From JAKALD01 sp963817785 (lineage in GTDB: Bacteria > Pseudomonadota > Gammaproteobacteria > Burkholderiales > SG8-39), in the NCBI GenBank assembly GCA_963817785.1, contig CAWFPL010000002.1, positions 1,054,001-1,118,000 on the forward strand: a stretch of 64,000 bases of DNA, read 5' to 3'. This document shows, piece by piece, positions 8,679-16,849 of the stretch. A model generated the notes under the pieces. The model did not search any database and was not told where the DNA came from. It saw only the letters and a list, made by a program, of their open reading frames with translations. A program made the position numbers and the translations under genes. Numbering within the stretch: position 1 is the stretch's first letter; each line of letters opens with the position of its first letter.

Positions 8679-8808
8679 GTTTGCCGCTCGCGCGGCAAAC
8701 ACGGCGGCCAGAGAGGAACAGCGGGAACCGAGGTTTTCCCAGTGCCCCGCGTCCTTTGGCGGCTGGCGCGTCCCGCAGGTCACGCCCAGCCCGCCGCGGT
8801 GCCGTGAA

Positions 8809-10065
8809 TTACATCCGTTCGATCAGGGCGTGACCGAAGCCGGAGCAGGAAACCTGCTTGGCACCCTGCATCAGGCGCGCGAAGTCGTAGGTCACCACCT
8901 TGTCGGCGATAGCGGCCTCGATCGCCTTGACGATGACGTCGGCGGCCTCGGTCCAGCCTATGTGCCGCAGCATCATCTCGGCCGACAGGATCTCCGAGCC
9001 GGGGTTGACGTAGTCCTTGCCGGCGTACTTCGGCGCGGTGCCGTGGGTGGCCTCGAACATCGCCACCGAATCCGACATGTTGGCGCCGGGCGCGATGCCG
9101 ATGCCGCCGACCTGCGCCGCCAAGGCATCGGAGATGTAGTCGCCGTTCAGGTTGAGGGTGGCGATGACGTCGTACTCGGCCGGCCGCAGCAGGATCTGCT
9201 GCAGGAAGGCGTCCGTGATGACGTCCTTGACCACGATCTCCCGGCCGGTGTTCGGATTCTTGTAGCTGCACCACGGACCGCCGTCGAGCAGCTTCGCGCC
9301 GAACTCGCGTTGCGCCAGCGCGTAGCCCCAGTCGCGGAAGCCTCCCTCGGTGAACTTCTGGATGTTGCCCTTGTGCACCAGCGTCACCGACTTGCAGTCG
9401 TTGTCGATGGCGTACTGAAACGCCTTGCGGATCAGGCGTTCGCTACCCTCGATCGACACCGGCTTGATGCCGATTGCGGAGCTTGCCGGGAAGCGAATCT
9501 TCTTGACCTTCATCTCGTCGATCAGGAACTTGATGATCTTCTGCGCTTCGGCTGACTTCGCCGGCCACTCGATGCCGGCGTAGATGTCCTCCGCATTCTC
9601 GCGGAAGATCACCATGTCGGTCTTCTCCGGCTCCTTCAGCGGCGAGGGCACGCCCTTGAAGTAACGTACCGGGCGCAGGCAGACGTACAGATCGAGCTCC
9701 TGGCGCAGCGCCACGTTGATCGAGCGGATGCCGCCGCCGACCGGTGTCGTCAGCGGGCCTTTGATCGAGACCACGTATTCCTTGGCCGCCGCCAGCGTTT
9801 CCTCCGGCAGCCAGACGTTTTCGCCGTAGACCTTGCAGGACTTCTCGCCTGCGAACATCTCCATCCAGACGATCTTCTTCCTGCCGCCATAGGCCTTCTT
9901 CACTGCGGCGTCGACCACCTTGATCATCACCGGGGTAATGTCGACGCCGGTCCCGTCCCCTTCGATGTAAGGAATCACCGGGTTGTCGGGCACGGCGAGC
10001 GAAAAGTCCTTGTTGACCTTAATCTTCTCGCCCTCCGAGGGGACCTTGATGTGCTTATAGACCAT
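8809..10065 (-). CDS. icd: NADP-dependent isocitrate dehydrogenase
   Basis: 418 residues, close to E. coli Icd (416). It oxidatively decarboxylates isocitrate to 2-oxoglutarate in the TCA cycle, producing NADPH. Visible family features are IPYIEGDGTGVDITP at the N-terminus, GPLTTPVGGGIRSINVALR containing the serine that is phosphorylated by AceK in enterobacteria, LRPVRYFKGVPSP, FRENAEDIYAGIEW, the metal/substrate region NLNGDYISDALAAQVGG and the coenzyme loop ATHGTAPKYAGKDYVNPGS. Monocistronic, with a 350-base upstream gap carrying an AT-rich promoter-like segment. Confidence 0.97.
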   Translation of the reverse strand: MVYKHIKVPSEGEKIKVNKDFSLAVPDNPVIPYIEGDGTGVDITPVMIKVVDAAVKKAYGGRKKIVWMEMFAGEKSCKVYGENVWLPEETLAAAKEYVVSIKGPLTTPVGGGIRSINVALRQELDLYVCLRPVRYFKGVPSPLKEPEKTDMVIFRENAEDIYAGIEWPAKSAEAQKIIKFLIDEMKVKKIRFPASSAIGIKPVSIEGSERLIRKAFQYAIDNDCKSVTLVHKGNIQKFTEGGFRDWGYALAQREFGAKLLDGGPWCSYKNPNTGREIVVKDVITDAFLQQILLRPAEYDVIATLNLNGDYISDALAAQVGGIGIAPGANMSDSVAMFEATHGTAPKYAGKDYVNPGSEILSAEMMLRHIGWTEAADVIVKAIEAAIADKVVTYDFARLMQGAKQVSCSGFGHALIERM

Positions 10066-10415
10066 GGCAACTCCTGGAGCAGTGACTTGGGGGACTTGGA
10101 GATGGACTTACCTAATAGATATATTATATAAGACTAGTGGTGGACCGTGGTGCTCGACGCGGACCGGCACGCCGGGGTGAGCCCCGGGTCTCCGATCGGC
10201 TGGAACGACGACACAGCCGTGGAAAATCATACGCTTCGTGTCTGGCGACGACCGAACTAGCGTGGGCCGATCCAGGCTAGCCTGTGCCGTTCCCCAAGAT
10301 CGGGCGGCCGGCCCCAGCACGGACCCGGACTGTCAACCTACTTGCGTTCGCTGCGTTAAGGCCGTTGGACCGGCTGGCGCCGGACCTTGCTTAATCAACC
10401 CTATAAGGAAGCGAA
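10066..10415. promoter_or_regulatory. Divergent control region of icd and the lysine-rich secreted protein
   Basis: About 350 bases without a supportable gene. A strikingly AT-rich block at about 10110-10136, in an otherwise GC-rich region, contains TATAAT read on the minus strand (10123-10128) and is the best candidate for the icd -10 element; no good -35 is seen. On the plus strand AAGGAAGCGAA directly precedes ATG 10416 as a ribosome-binding site. Confidence 0.45.
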
Positions 10416-10670
10416 ATGAAGCAGTTGCTATCGATTTTCATGGCCGCTATGTTCGCCGCGGTGACGGTACATGCCGTCGCGGCCGAAGGCAATCAAGAAC
10501 AGAAGCAGGAGATGAAGAAGGCCGCCAAGCCGGCCAAGAAGCACGTCGTCAAGAAGCACGTCGTCAAGAAGCACGTCGTCAAGAAGCACGTCGTCAAGAA
10601 GCACGTCGTCAAGAAGCACGTGGCCAAGAAGACGGCGAAAAAGGCGGTGAACAAGGAAGACATGAAGTAA
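10416..10670 (+). CDS. Small secreted lysine-rich protein with KKHVV repeats
   Basis: 84 residues. A clear signal peptide (hydrophobic core LLSIFMAAMFAAVTVHAVAA, cleavage likely after AVAA) is followed by about 60 very basic residues. Residues 41-70 are five exact copies of KKHVV and a sixth KKHVA, encoded by tandem 15-bp units. The rest is lysine/alanine rich (KKAAKPAKK, KKTAKKAVNKEDMK). After export the mature protein would be strongly cationic with regularly spaced histidines. Similar low-complexity cationic periplasmic proteins exist in proteobacteria, but no function can be named. A good ribosome site and a terminator make it a real single-gene unit. Confidence 0.72.
   Translation: MKQLLSIFMAAMFAAVTVHAVAAEGNQEQKQEMKKAAKPAKKHVVKKHVVKKHVVKKHVVKKHVVKKHVAKKTAKKAVNKEDMK
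10536..10625 (+). repeat. Six tandem 15-bp units encoding KKHVV
   Basis: Five identical copies of AAGAAGCACGTCGTC (10536-10610) are followed by one diverged copy ending GTGGCC (10611-10625). The array is in frame in the lysine-rich protein gene. Exact identity at third positions points to recent slippage expansion. Confidence 0.95.
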
Positions 10671-10690
10671 GCGGCTTCCTTCCGCACGAA

Positions 10691-10720
10691 GGGCAGGGTA
10701 CCGTTCCCTGCCCTTTTTTT
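10691..10720 (+). terminator. Intrinsic terminator after the lysine-rich gene
   Basis: GGGCAGGG and CCCTGCCC with a TACCGTT loop are followed by seven or more T residues, 20 bases after the stop. The DUF192 gene begins 18 bases beyond, so some readthrough or a separate promoter is required for it. Confidence 0.9.
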
Positions 10721-10737
10721 CTGCACGGGAGCGAATC

Positions 10738-11181
10738 TTGCGACGGATCATCGGCTTTGCCGGCGCGGCGCTGCTGCTCGCCGCGGCGTCCGCCCACGCT
10801 CAGCAGCCCACGCTGCCGGAAATGCAGCTGGGCGTCGGCATGTACGTCGTGCAGGCCGAGGTCGCCGACCAGGAGGCCGTGCGCATGGAGGGCCTGATGC
10901 GGCGGCGCTCCATGCCGCAGAATCACGGCATGCTGTTCGTGTTCGACCGGCCGGACAAATACTGCATGTGGATGAAGAATACCCTGATCCCTCTGTCCGT
11001 GGCCTTTCTGGACGAGGCCGGGACGATCATCAGCATCGCCGACATGCGGCCGCAGACCGAGGACGCGCACTGCTCCGCAGGCACCGCGCGCTATGCCCTG
11101 GAGATGAACCGAGGCTGGTTCGCGCAGCGCGGCATCGGCGCGGGCGTGCGGCTGCGCGGTCTGCACGGTCCGCGCCACTGA
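10738..11181 (+). CDS. DUF192 domain secreted protein
   Basis: 147 residues starting at a TTG preceded by GGGAG at suitable distance; no ATG in frame fits. A signal peptide (GFAGAALLLAAASAHAQ) leads into one DUF192 domain, recognised by the EGLMRRRSMPQNHGMLFVF segment and the MWMKNTLIPLSVAFLD core with its invariant MxN. The biochemical role of DUF192 is unknown; members are small, secreted, and often found beside metabolism or stress genes. It is convergent with sodB. Confidence 0.88.
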   Translation: MRRIIGFAGAALLLAAASAHAQQPTLPEMQLGVGMYVVQAEVADQEAVRMEGLMRRRSMPQNHGMLFVFDRPDKYCMWMKNTLIPLSVAFLDEAGTIISIADMRPQTEDAHCSAGTARYALEMNRGWFAQRGIGAGVRLRGLHGPRH

Positions 11182-11202
11182 GGCGCGCGACCGGCGCAAA
11201 CG

Positions 11203-11225
11203 AAAAGCCCCGCGCGTGGCGGGGC
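11203..11225 (-). terminator. Terminator downstream of sodB
   Basis: Read on the minus strand, GCCCCGC/GCGGGGC arms with a short loop are followed by TTTT. It lies about 30 bases after the sodB stop and in the convergent gap with the DUF192 gene. Confidence 0.75.
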
Positions 11226-11253
11226 CTGCCGCTGGCGCGGGGCGAGTCCCCGC

Positions 11254-11835
11254 TCAGCCGAAGTTTCGGGCGGCGAAATCCCAGTTCGCGAGGCTGGCGA
11301 GGTAGGTCTCGACGAATTTCGGCCGCGCGTTGCGATAATCGATGTAGTAGGCGTGCTCCCATACGTCGATCGTGAGCAGCGGCTGGTCCGCGCCGGTAAT
11401 GGGCGTGCCGGCATTGGACGTATTGACGATCTCGACGCCGCCGTCGCTCTTCTTCACCAGCCAGGTCCAGCCCGAGCCGAAGTTGCCGACCGCGCTCTTG
11501 GCGAACGCGTCCTTGAAGGCGTCGAACGACGTCCACTTCTTGTCGATCGCTGCCGCCAGCGCACCCGCGGGTTTGCCGCCGCCGCCGGGCTTCATGCTGT
11601 TCCAGAAAAAGGTGTGGTTCCAGACTTGGGCAGCGTTGTTGAAGATGCCGCCGGAGGCCTTCTTGACGATATTCTCGAGCGGCGCGCTCTCGAACTCCGT
11701 CCCCTTGATCAGGTTGTTGAGGTTGGTGACGTAGGCCTGATGGTGCTTGCCGTAGTGGAACTCGAAGGTTTCCTTGGAGATGTGCGGCGCCAGCGCATCC
11801 ATCGCATAGGGCAAGGCGGGAAGCTTGTGTTCCAC
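11254..11835 (-). CDS. sodB: Superoxide dismutase, iron type
   Basis: 193 residues, the same length as E. coli SodB. It converts superoxide to oxygen and hydrogen peroxide in the cytoplasm. Metal ligands are seen in context: His in ETFEFHYGKHHQAYV, His in QVWNHTFFW, and Asp/His in DVWEHAYYIDY. The AAQVWNH glutamine position and GGGKPAG segment agree with the Fe rather than Mn subgroup. No signal peptide. The gene is the last of three minus-strand genes, 78 bases from the preceding membrane protein, so it probably has its own promoter. Confidence 0.95.
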   Translation of the reverse strand: MEHKLPALPYAMDALAPHISKETFEFHYGKHHQAYVTNLNNLIKGTEFESAPLENIVKKASGGIFNNAAQVWNHTFFWNSMKPGGGGKPAGALAAAIDKKWTSFDAFKDAFAKSAVGNFGSGWTWLVKKSDGGVEIVNTSNAGTPITGADQPLLTIDVWEHAYYIDYRNARPKFVETYLASLANWDFAARNFG

Positions 11836-11913
11836 TGTTGTTCTCCTCGGTCGTATCGGACCCGGAATTTTATGTGATCAGAACCCGCCCTGACAACGTG
11901 GGCAAGCGCTCGA

Positions 11914-12327
11914 TCAGTGCATCGAGGCGACGCCGACCGCGGCAAGCACGAGGACGAGAGCCTGAGCGAGCGCGATGCCCGCCTGCAGGCGCTCGCCGAG
12001 CGCGTAGAGCGCCGAGGTGACGCGCAGCATGGACGCGATCGTCGTCAGCAGCAGCGCGACTATGCCGAAGTACGTGAGATAGTCGGAGCGCCACCAGTGG
12101 TGCAGCCAGCGCCAGCCGGTGGGCGCGTGGATCGCCGCATTGTAATGATCGACTGAAAGCGTCCACAGGTCCGGCAGCTGCTCGAGCGGGACGTAGGGTT
12201 CCGTGATGCGGATCGCATAGCCGACGAAGCTGCAGATCAGCAGGATGAATCCGAACTTCGTTCCGGCGTCCAGCCAGCGCGCATAAACATGCTGCACCAG
12301 CGTGTTGGCCTCATCGCGCGTGGTCAT
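11914..12327 (-). CDS. Uncharacterised membrane protein next to TSUP exporter
   Basis: 137 residues with three strong hydrophobic segments: FGFILLICSFVGYAI (about 24-41), YFGIVALLLTTIASML (about 85-103) and ALAQALVLVLAAVGVA at the C-terminus. A periplasm-like loop rich in Trp and His (WRWLHHWWRSDYLTY) lies between the first two. I do not recognise a named family. It sits 13 bases downstream of the TSUP exporter gene on the same strand, so it is probably co-transcribed and could be an accessory subunit of that exporter, but this rests only on position. Confidence 0.7.
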   Translation of the reverse strand: MTTRDEANTLVQHVYARWLDAGTKFGFILLICSFVGYAIRITEPYVPLEQLPDLWTLSVDHYNAAIHAPTGWRWLHHWWRSDYLTYFGIVALLLTTIASMLRVTSALYALGERLQAGIALAQALVLVLAAVGVASMH

Positions 12328-12340
12328 GCAGCAGTCCTCC

Positions 12341-13297
12341 TCATTGCCAGATCCCCAGTCCTGCCAGCAGCGCGCGCAGGCCCGCGGCGGCGAGCAGGGC
12401 GACCACCACCTGCCGGACGGCGTGCGCCGGCAGCTTGCCGAGCAGGTGCGCGCCGAGGCGTGCGCCGGTCATTACGCCGACAATCGACGGCACCGCGATC
12501 AGCGGTACCACCGCGCCTTTGTGCAGGTATACCCAGGCGGCCGAGGAGTTCGCGATCGAGATCAGCAGGCCCGAGGTGGCGACCGAGACCTTGAAGGGTG
12601 CGCCCATCAGCAGGTTGAGCGCCGGCACGTTGGCCCAGCCCGCGCCCAGACCGAACAATCCGCCCAGTACGCCGATCAACGCCGAGACCGTAATGCCCGG
12701 CACCGTACGGTGGGTGCGCCAATGCACCTGCTGCCCTTGCGACGCATCGAGAAAGCGACCGTGCAGGGCGAGCCTGATTGCGAGGGCGTCGCCCGCCGGA
12801 ACATGCGGATGCAACGATCCCTTGGCGCGCCACATCAGCACGGCGATGGCGATGATCGTCGCGCCGAGCGCTCCTTGCAGCAGCCGGGTAGGCAGCGCGA
12901 AGCTGAGCAGCGCGCCGCCGATCGATGCGAGCGAGGCCACCAGCGCGAGCGGCATGGCAAGGCGCAGGCTGGCCATCCCCGAGCGCAGCAGGCTCGGCCC
13001 CGCCGACATCGCGCCCGAGAGCGCCAGCAGCAGGCCGGTGGCGCGCACGAAATCGAGATGAAACGGAAACAGGCCGCCGACGATCGGCACGAACAGCACC
13101 CCGCCGCCGACCCCGGCGATCACCGCCACGATGCCGAGCACGAAAGTCACCACGAACAGCATGAGCGGCCACGACCACCACGGCATGGCACTGCCGTCGG
13201 CCCCCAGCGCCGGTCCCGCGGCGGCCAGCATCAGGATCGCGCCCGCGGCGAGAAGCCGGGCACGGCGCGCAGGGCGGGAAAGATCCAAGACGGGCAA
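12341..13297 (-). CDS. TSUP-family (TauE/SafE) anion exporter
   Basis: 318 residues with about eight hydrophobic helices arranged as two repeats. The repeat hallmarks are VIAGVGGGVLFVPIV near residue 60 and ALIGVLGGLFGLGAGWANVP near residue 215. The family exports or imports small sulfur-containing or carboxylate anions such as sulfite, sulfoacetate or taurine. The N-terminus (RLLAAGAILMLAAAGPALGA) could be a signal peptide or an extra helix. A hydrophilic loop of about 45 residues separates the two halves. The substrate cannot be inferred; the partner downstream is the small membrane protein. Confidence 0.88.
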   Translation of the reverse strand: MPVLDLSRPARRARLLAAGAILMLAAAGPALGADGSAMPWWSWPLMLFVVTFVLGIVAVIAGVGGGVLFVPIVGGLFPFHLDFVRATGLLLALSGAMSAGPSLLRSGMASLRLAMPLALVASLASIGGALLSFALPTRLLQGALGATIIAIAVLMWRAKGSLHPHVPAGDALAIRLALHGRFLDASQGQQVHWRTHRTVPGITVSALIGVLGGLFGLGAGWANVPALNLLMGAPFKVSVATSGLLISIANSSAAWVYLHKGAVVPLIAVPSIVGVMTGARLGAHLLGKLPAHAVRQVVVALLAAAGLRALLAGLGIWQ

Positions 13298-13452
13298 CCT
13301 GACGGCGGATGACAGCCTGCATTCTCGCAGGGCGCGGCTTGGCGCGCATCAAAACCCTCTTATGGGGCGATGCGCGGCCCGCGGTGCAGCGCGCGAATCT
13401 GTCGTATAAGTCTCATTCCTAAAATCAGACTGCGCTCGCGCCGCCTGCCCGC

Positions 13453-14229
13453 ATGCCCAAGCTCGCCGCCAACGTCTCGATGCTGTTCCCGCAGCTCGAC
13501 TTCCTCGACCGCTTCGCGGCCGCGGCGCGCGCGGGATTTCGCTACGTGGAATACCAGTTCCCCTACGAGTGGAGCGCGCAGGCGGTTGCCGAGCGCGCGC
13601 ATGCGGCCGGCCTCGAGGTGGTCCTGCACAACCTGCCCGCGGGCGATCGCGCCAGGGGCGAGCGCGGCATCGCCTGCCTGCCCGACCGTGTGGCCGAGTT
13701 CCGCGAAGGCGTGGAGCGCGCGATCGAATATGCGCGCGCAGCGCGCTGTCCGCGGCTCAACTGCCTGGCCGGTCTGACCGTGCCGGGGGTGCCCCGGGCG
13801 CGGTACTTCAACACGCTGGTCGAGAACCTGCGCTACGCGGCGTCGCGGCTCAAGGCGGCGGGGCTCGCGCTCATGGTGGAGGCGTGCAACACGCGCAGCA
13901 TGCCGGGGTTCTTCCTCGGCACCTCGCGCCAGGTGCTCGAAGCGCTCGACGCCGCAGGCGCGGACAACGCCTTCCTGCAGTACGACATCTTCCACATGCA
14001 AATCATGGAAGGCGACCTGGCGCGCAGCATCGAGCGGCTGCTGCCGCGCATCGGCCACATGCAGCTCGCCGACGTCCCCGAGCGTCACGAGCCGGGCAGC
14101 GGCGAGATCAACTTCGCGTACCTGCTCGCGCACATCGATCGCATCGGCTACGGCGGCTGGATCGGCTGCGAGTACAATCCTCCGGGAGATACCGTCCAGG
14201 GGCTGGCCTGGGCGAAGCCCTATCTCTGA
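13453..14229 (+). CDS. hyi: Hydroxypyruvate isomerase family TIM-barrel enzyme
   Basis: 258 residues, the usual size of Hyi, which interconverts hydroxypyruvate and tartronate semialdehyde. Family landmarks are LAANVSMLFPQLDFLDRF at the start, LEVVLHNLPAGD, the metal-binding glutamate in MVEACNTRSMPGFFL, the aspartate in LQYDIFHMQIMEGD, then HMQLADVPERHEPGSGEI and the C-terminal GCEYNPPGDT. It heads a run with glcDEF, 28 bases before glcD, which fits glycolate/glyoxylate metabolism. In many family members the third-position residue in the MVEAxNT motif is I or N; here it is C, so substrate preference may differ. Confidence 0.9.
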   Translation: MPKLAANVSMLFPQLDFLDRFAAAARAGFRYVEYQFPYEWSAQAVAERAHAAGLEVVLHNLPAGDRARGERGIACLPDRVAEFREGVERAIEYARAARCPRLNCLAGLTVPGVPRARYFNTLVENLRYAASRLKAAGLALMVEACNTRSMPGFFLGTSRQVLEALDAAGADNAFLQYDIFHMQIMEGDLARSIERLLPRIGHMQLADVPERHEPGSGEINFAYLLAHIDRIGYGGWIGCEYNPPGDTVQGLAWAKPYL

Positions 14230-14257
14230 GATCCCTGCCTCCGAGCCTGCTCGCGCC

Positions 14258-15751
14258 ATGGGCGCCGCCGACCAACCCATCGAGCCACGCATCGACCCGC
14301 AGCGCCAGCGCGAGGTCGCGCGCGCTCTGCGTGCGTTCCTGCCCGAGCGCTCGGTGCTGTTCGAGCCCGAGGACACGCGGCCCTACGAGTGCGACGGGCT
14401 GTCGATGTTCCGCCGGCTGCCGATGGTGGTCGCGTTGCCCGAGACCGAGGAGCAGGTGCAACAGGTGCTCAAGACCTGCCGCGCGATGCAGGTTCCGGTG
14501 GTGGTGCGCGGCGCAGGCACCGGGCTGTCCGGCGGCGCCATGCCGGCCGGCGACGGCGTGCTGCTGTCGATGGCCAAGTTCATGCGCGTGAAGCGCATCG
14601 ATCCGCTCGCGCGCGTGGCGGTGGTGCAGCCCGGGGTGCGCAATCTCGCGATCTCGGACGTGGTGGCGCCCTTCGGCCTGTATTACGCGCCCGATCCCTC
14701 GAGCCAGATCGCGTGCACGATCGGCGGCAACGTCGGCGAGAACTCGGGCGGCGTGCACTGCCTGAAGTACGGCCTCACCGTGCACAACGTGCTCGCGGTG
14801 CGCGGCTTCACCATCGAGGGCGAGCCGGTGCAGTTCGGCTCGCTCGCGCCGGATTCACCCGGCCTCGATCTGCTCGCCCTAGTGATCGGTTCCGAAGGCA
14901 TGCTGGCGGTGATCACCGAGGTCGCGGTCAAGCTGCTGCCCAAGCCGGAGACCGCACAGGTAGTCCTGGCCGCGTTCGACGACGTCGGCAAGGCGGGCGA
15001 CGCGGTGGCGGCGATCATCGCTGCCGGTATCGTTCCCGCGGGGCTGGAGATGATGGACCGCAAGGCGATCGAGGCGGTCGAGCCGTTCGTCAACGCCGGC
15101 TATCCGATGGTCGAGGCGATCCTGCTCGCCGAGTCCGACGGCACGGCCGAGGAAGTCGCCGACGAGATCGCGCGCGTGACGGAGATCGCGCGCGGCTGCG
15201 GCGCGAGCGAGGTGCGCGTGTCCGCCAGCGAGGCCGAGCGGCTCCGGTTCTGGTCCGGGCGCAAGGCGGCTTTCCCGGCGGTCGGCCGCGTCACTCCCGA
15301 TTATTACTGCATGGACGGCACCGTGCCGAAGAAGCGCCTGGCAGAGGTGCTGCGCGGCATTCAGGGGATGGAGAAGAAGTACGCGCTGCGATGTGCCAAC
15401 GTGTTCCACGCCGGCGATGGCAATCTGCATCCGCTCATCATGTACGACGCCAACGACGCGGACCAGCTGGCGCGCAGCGAGCGCTTCGGGGCGGAGATTC
15501 TCGAGCTGTGCGTCGCGGTCGGCGGCACCATCACCGGTGAGCACGGGGTCGGCATCGAGAAGATCGACCAGATGTGCGTGCAGTTCCGGCCCGAGGAGCT
15601 GGAGATGTTCCATGCCGTGAAGCGGGCCTTCGATCCGCATGGGCTGCTCAACCCGGGCAAGGTGGTGCCGACGCTTTCGCGCTGCGCGGAGTTCGGCCGC
15701 ATGCACGTGCACGGCGGCAAGCTGGCGCGCCCCGAGCTGCCGCGCTTCTAG
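14258..15751 (+). CDS. glcD: Glycolate oxidase, FAD-linked subunit GlcD
   Basis: 497 residues, like E. coli GlcD (499). It oxidises glycolate to glyoxylate and passes electrons through GlcE/GlcF to the quinone pool. The PCMH-type FAD domain (about 50-230) has VVVRGAGTGLSGGAMP and the GGNVGENSGGVHCLKYG loop. The C-terminal cap has the family signature FHAGDGNLHPLIMYD and ITGEHGVGIEK. The gene runs into glcE with a 6-base gap and glcF follows, a complete glcDEF operon. No GlcC-type regulator is nearby. Confidence 0.96.
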   Translation: MGAADQPIEPRIDPQRQREVARALRAFLPERSVLFEPEDTRPYECDGLSMFRRLPMVVALPETEEQVQQVLKTCRAMQVPVVVRGAGTGLSGGAMPAGDGVLLSMAKFMRVKRIDPLARVAVVQPGVRNLAISDVVAPFGLYYAPDPSSQIACTIGGNVGENSGGVHCLKYGLTVHNVLAVRGFTIEGEPVQFGSLAPDSPGLDLLALVIGSEGMLAVITEVAVKLLPKPETAQVVLAAFDDVGKAGDAVAAIIAAGIVPAGLEMMDRKAIEAVEPFVNAGYPMVEAILLAESDGTAEEVADEIARVTEIARGCGASEVRVSASEAERLRFWSGRKAAFPAVGRVTPDYYCMDGTVPKKRLAEVLRGIQGMEKKYALRCANVFHAGDGNLHPLIMYDANDADQLARSERFGAEILELCVAVGGTITGEHGVGIEKIDQMCVQFRPEELEMFHAVKRAFDPHGLLNPGKVVPTLSRCAEFGRMHVHGGKLARPELPRF

Positions 15752-15757
15752 TCCCTG

Positions 15758-16834
15758 ATGCAGGCGGTCCTCCAGAGTATGGCCGAGCAGGTGCGCGCGG
15801 CCGCCGAGCAGCGCCGGGCGCTGCGCCTGCGCGGCGGCGGCAGCAAGGATTTCTACGGCGGCGCGCCGCGCGGCGAGGTGCTCGACACGCGCGCCTGCGC
15901 GGGGATCGTCGACTACGAGCCGACCGAGATGGTGGTCACGGCGCGCTGCGGCACGCCGCTGGCGGAGCTGGAAGCCGTGCTGGCCGAGCGCGGGCAGATG
16001 CTCGGCTTCGAGCCGCCGCATTTCGCGGCTGCGGGAACCAGCGCGGCAACGCTCGGCGGTTGCGTCGCCGCCGGCCTGTCGGGCCCGCGGCGCGCGAGCG
16101 CCGGCGCGGTGCGCGATTTCGTGCTCGGCGCCCGGCTGCTCGACGGGCGCGGCCGCATCCTGTCGTTCGGCGGCCAGGTGATGAAGAACGTCGCCGGCTA
16201 CGACGTGTCGCGGCTGCTCGCCGGCTCGCTCGGGACGCTCGGCGTGATCCTCGAGGCGTCGCTCAAGGTGCTGCCCAGGCCGCCCGCCGAGACGACGCTG
16301 CGCTTCGAGCTGCCGCAGGATCGGGCGATCGAGACGCTCAATCGCTGGGCGGGCAAGCCGCTGCCGATCTCGGCCAGCGCGTGGCGCGATGGCGAGCTGA
16401 TGCTGCGGCTCTCCGGCGCCCCGAGCGCGCTGCGCGCGGCGCTCGACAAGCTGGGCGGCGAGCGCGTCGACGACGCGCGAGGCGAGCGCCACTGGGTCGC
16501 GCTGCGCGAGCACACCGATGCGTTTTTCGCAGACGACGCCCCGCTGTGGCGCCTGTCGGTGCCGTCGCACGCGGCGCCGATCGGGCTGCCGGGCGAGCAG
16601 CTCGTCGAATGGGGCGGCGGGCTGCGCTGGCTGATCAGCCGCGCCGACGCGGCGACGGTGCGCGCCGCTGCCGAGCGCGCCGGCGGCCACGCGACGCTGT
16701 TCCGCGCGAGCGACAAGTCCGCCGGCGTGTTTGCGCCGCTCGCGCCCGTGCTGCTGCGGCTGCACCGCGAGCTCAAGCAGGCGTTCGACCCGTCGGGCAT
16801 CTTCAATCCCGGCCGCATGTACCCGGAATTCTAG
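15758..16834 (+). CDS. glcE: Glycolate oxidase, FAD-binding subunit GlcE
   Basis: 358 residues, typical for GlcE (about 350). Second flavin-binding subunit, shorter than GlcD. The N-terminal PCMH fold shows LRLRGGGSKDFYGG, PPHFAAAGTSAATLGG and the GGQVMKNVAGYDVSRLLAGS segment diagnostic of GlcE. The C-terminus ends KQAFDPSGIFNPGRMYPEF, shared with the GlcD family. Placed 6 bases after glcD and 15 bases before glcF, so expression is surely coupled. Confidence 0.95.
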   Translation: MQAVLQSMAEQVRAAAEQRRALRLRGGGSKDFYGGAPRGEVLDTRACAGIVDYEPTEMVVTARCGTPLAELEAVLAERGQMLGFEPPHFAAAGTSAATLGGCVAAGLSGPRRASAGAVRDFVLGARLLDGRGRILSFGGQVMKNVAGYDVSRLLAGSLGTLGVILEASLKVLPRPPAETTLRFELPQDRAIETLNRWAGKPLPISASAWRDGELMLRLSGAPSALRAALDKLGGERVDDARGERHWVALREHTDAFFADDAPLWRLSVPSHAAPIGLPGEQLVEWGGGLRWLISRADAATVRAAAERAGGHATLFRASDKSAGVFAPLAPVLLRLHRELKQAFDPSGIFNPGRMYPEF

Positions 16835-16849
16835 GGCCGGGTTCGACTC

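Noticed and set aside
10108..10320. 70-codon minus-strand frame in the icd upstream gap
   Set aside because: No ribosome site, no family similarity, and it covers the likely icd promoter.
10536..10625. Short tandem repeats as a CRISPR array
   Set aside because: Units are contiguous, 15 bp, in frame, and without spacers; they encode KKHVV.
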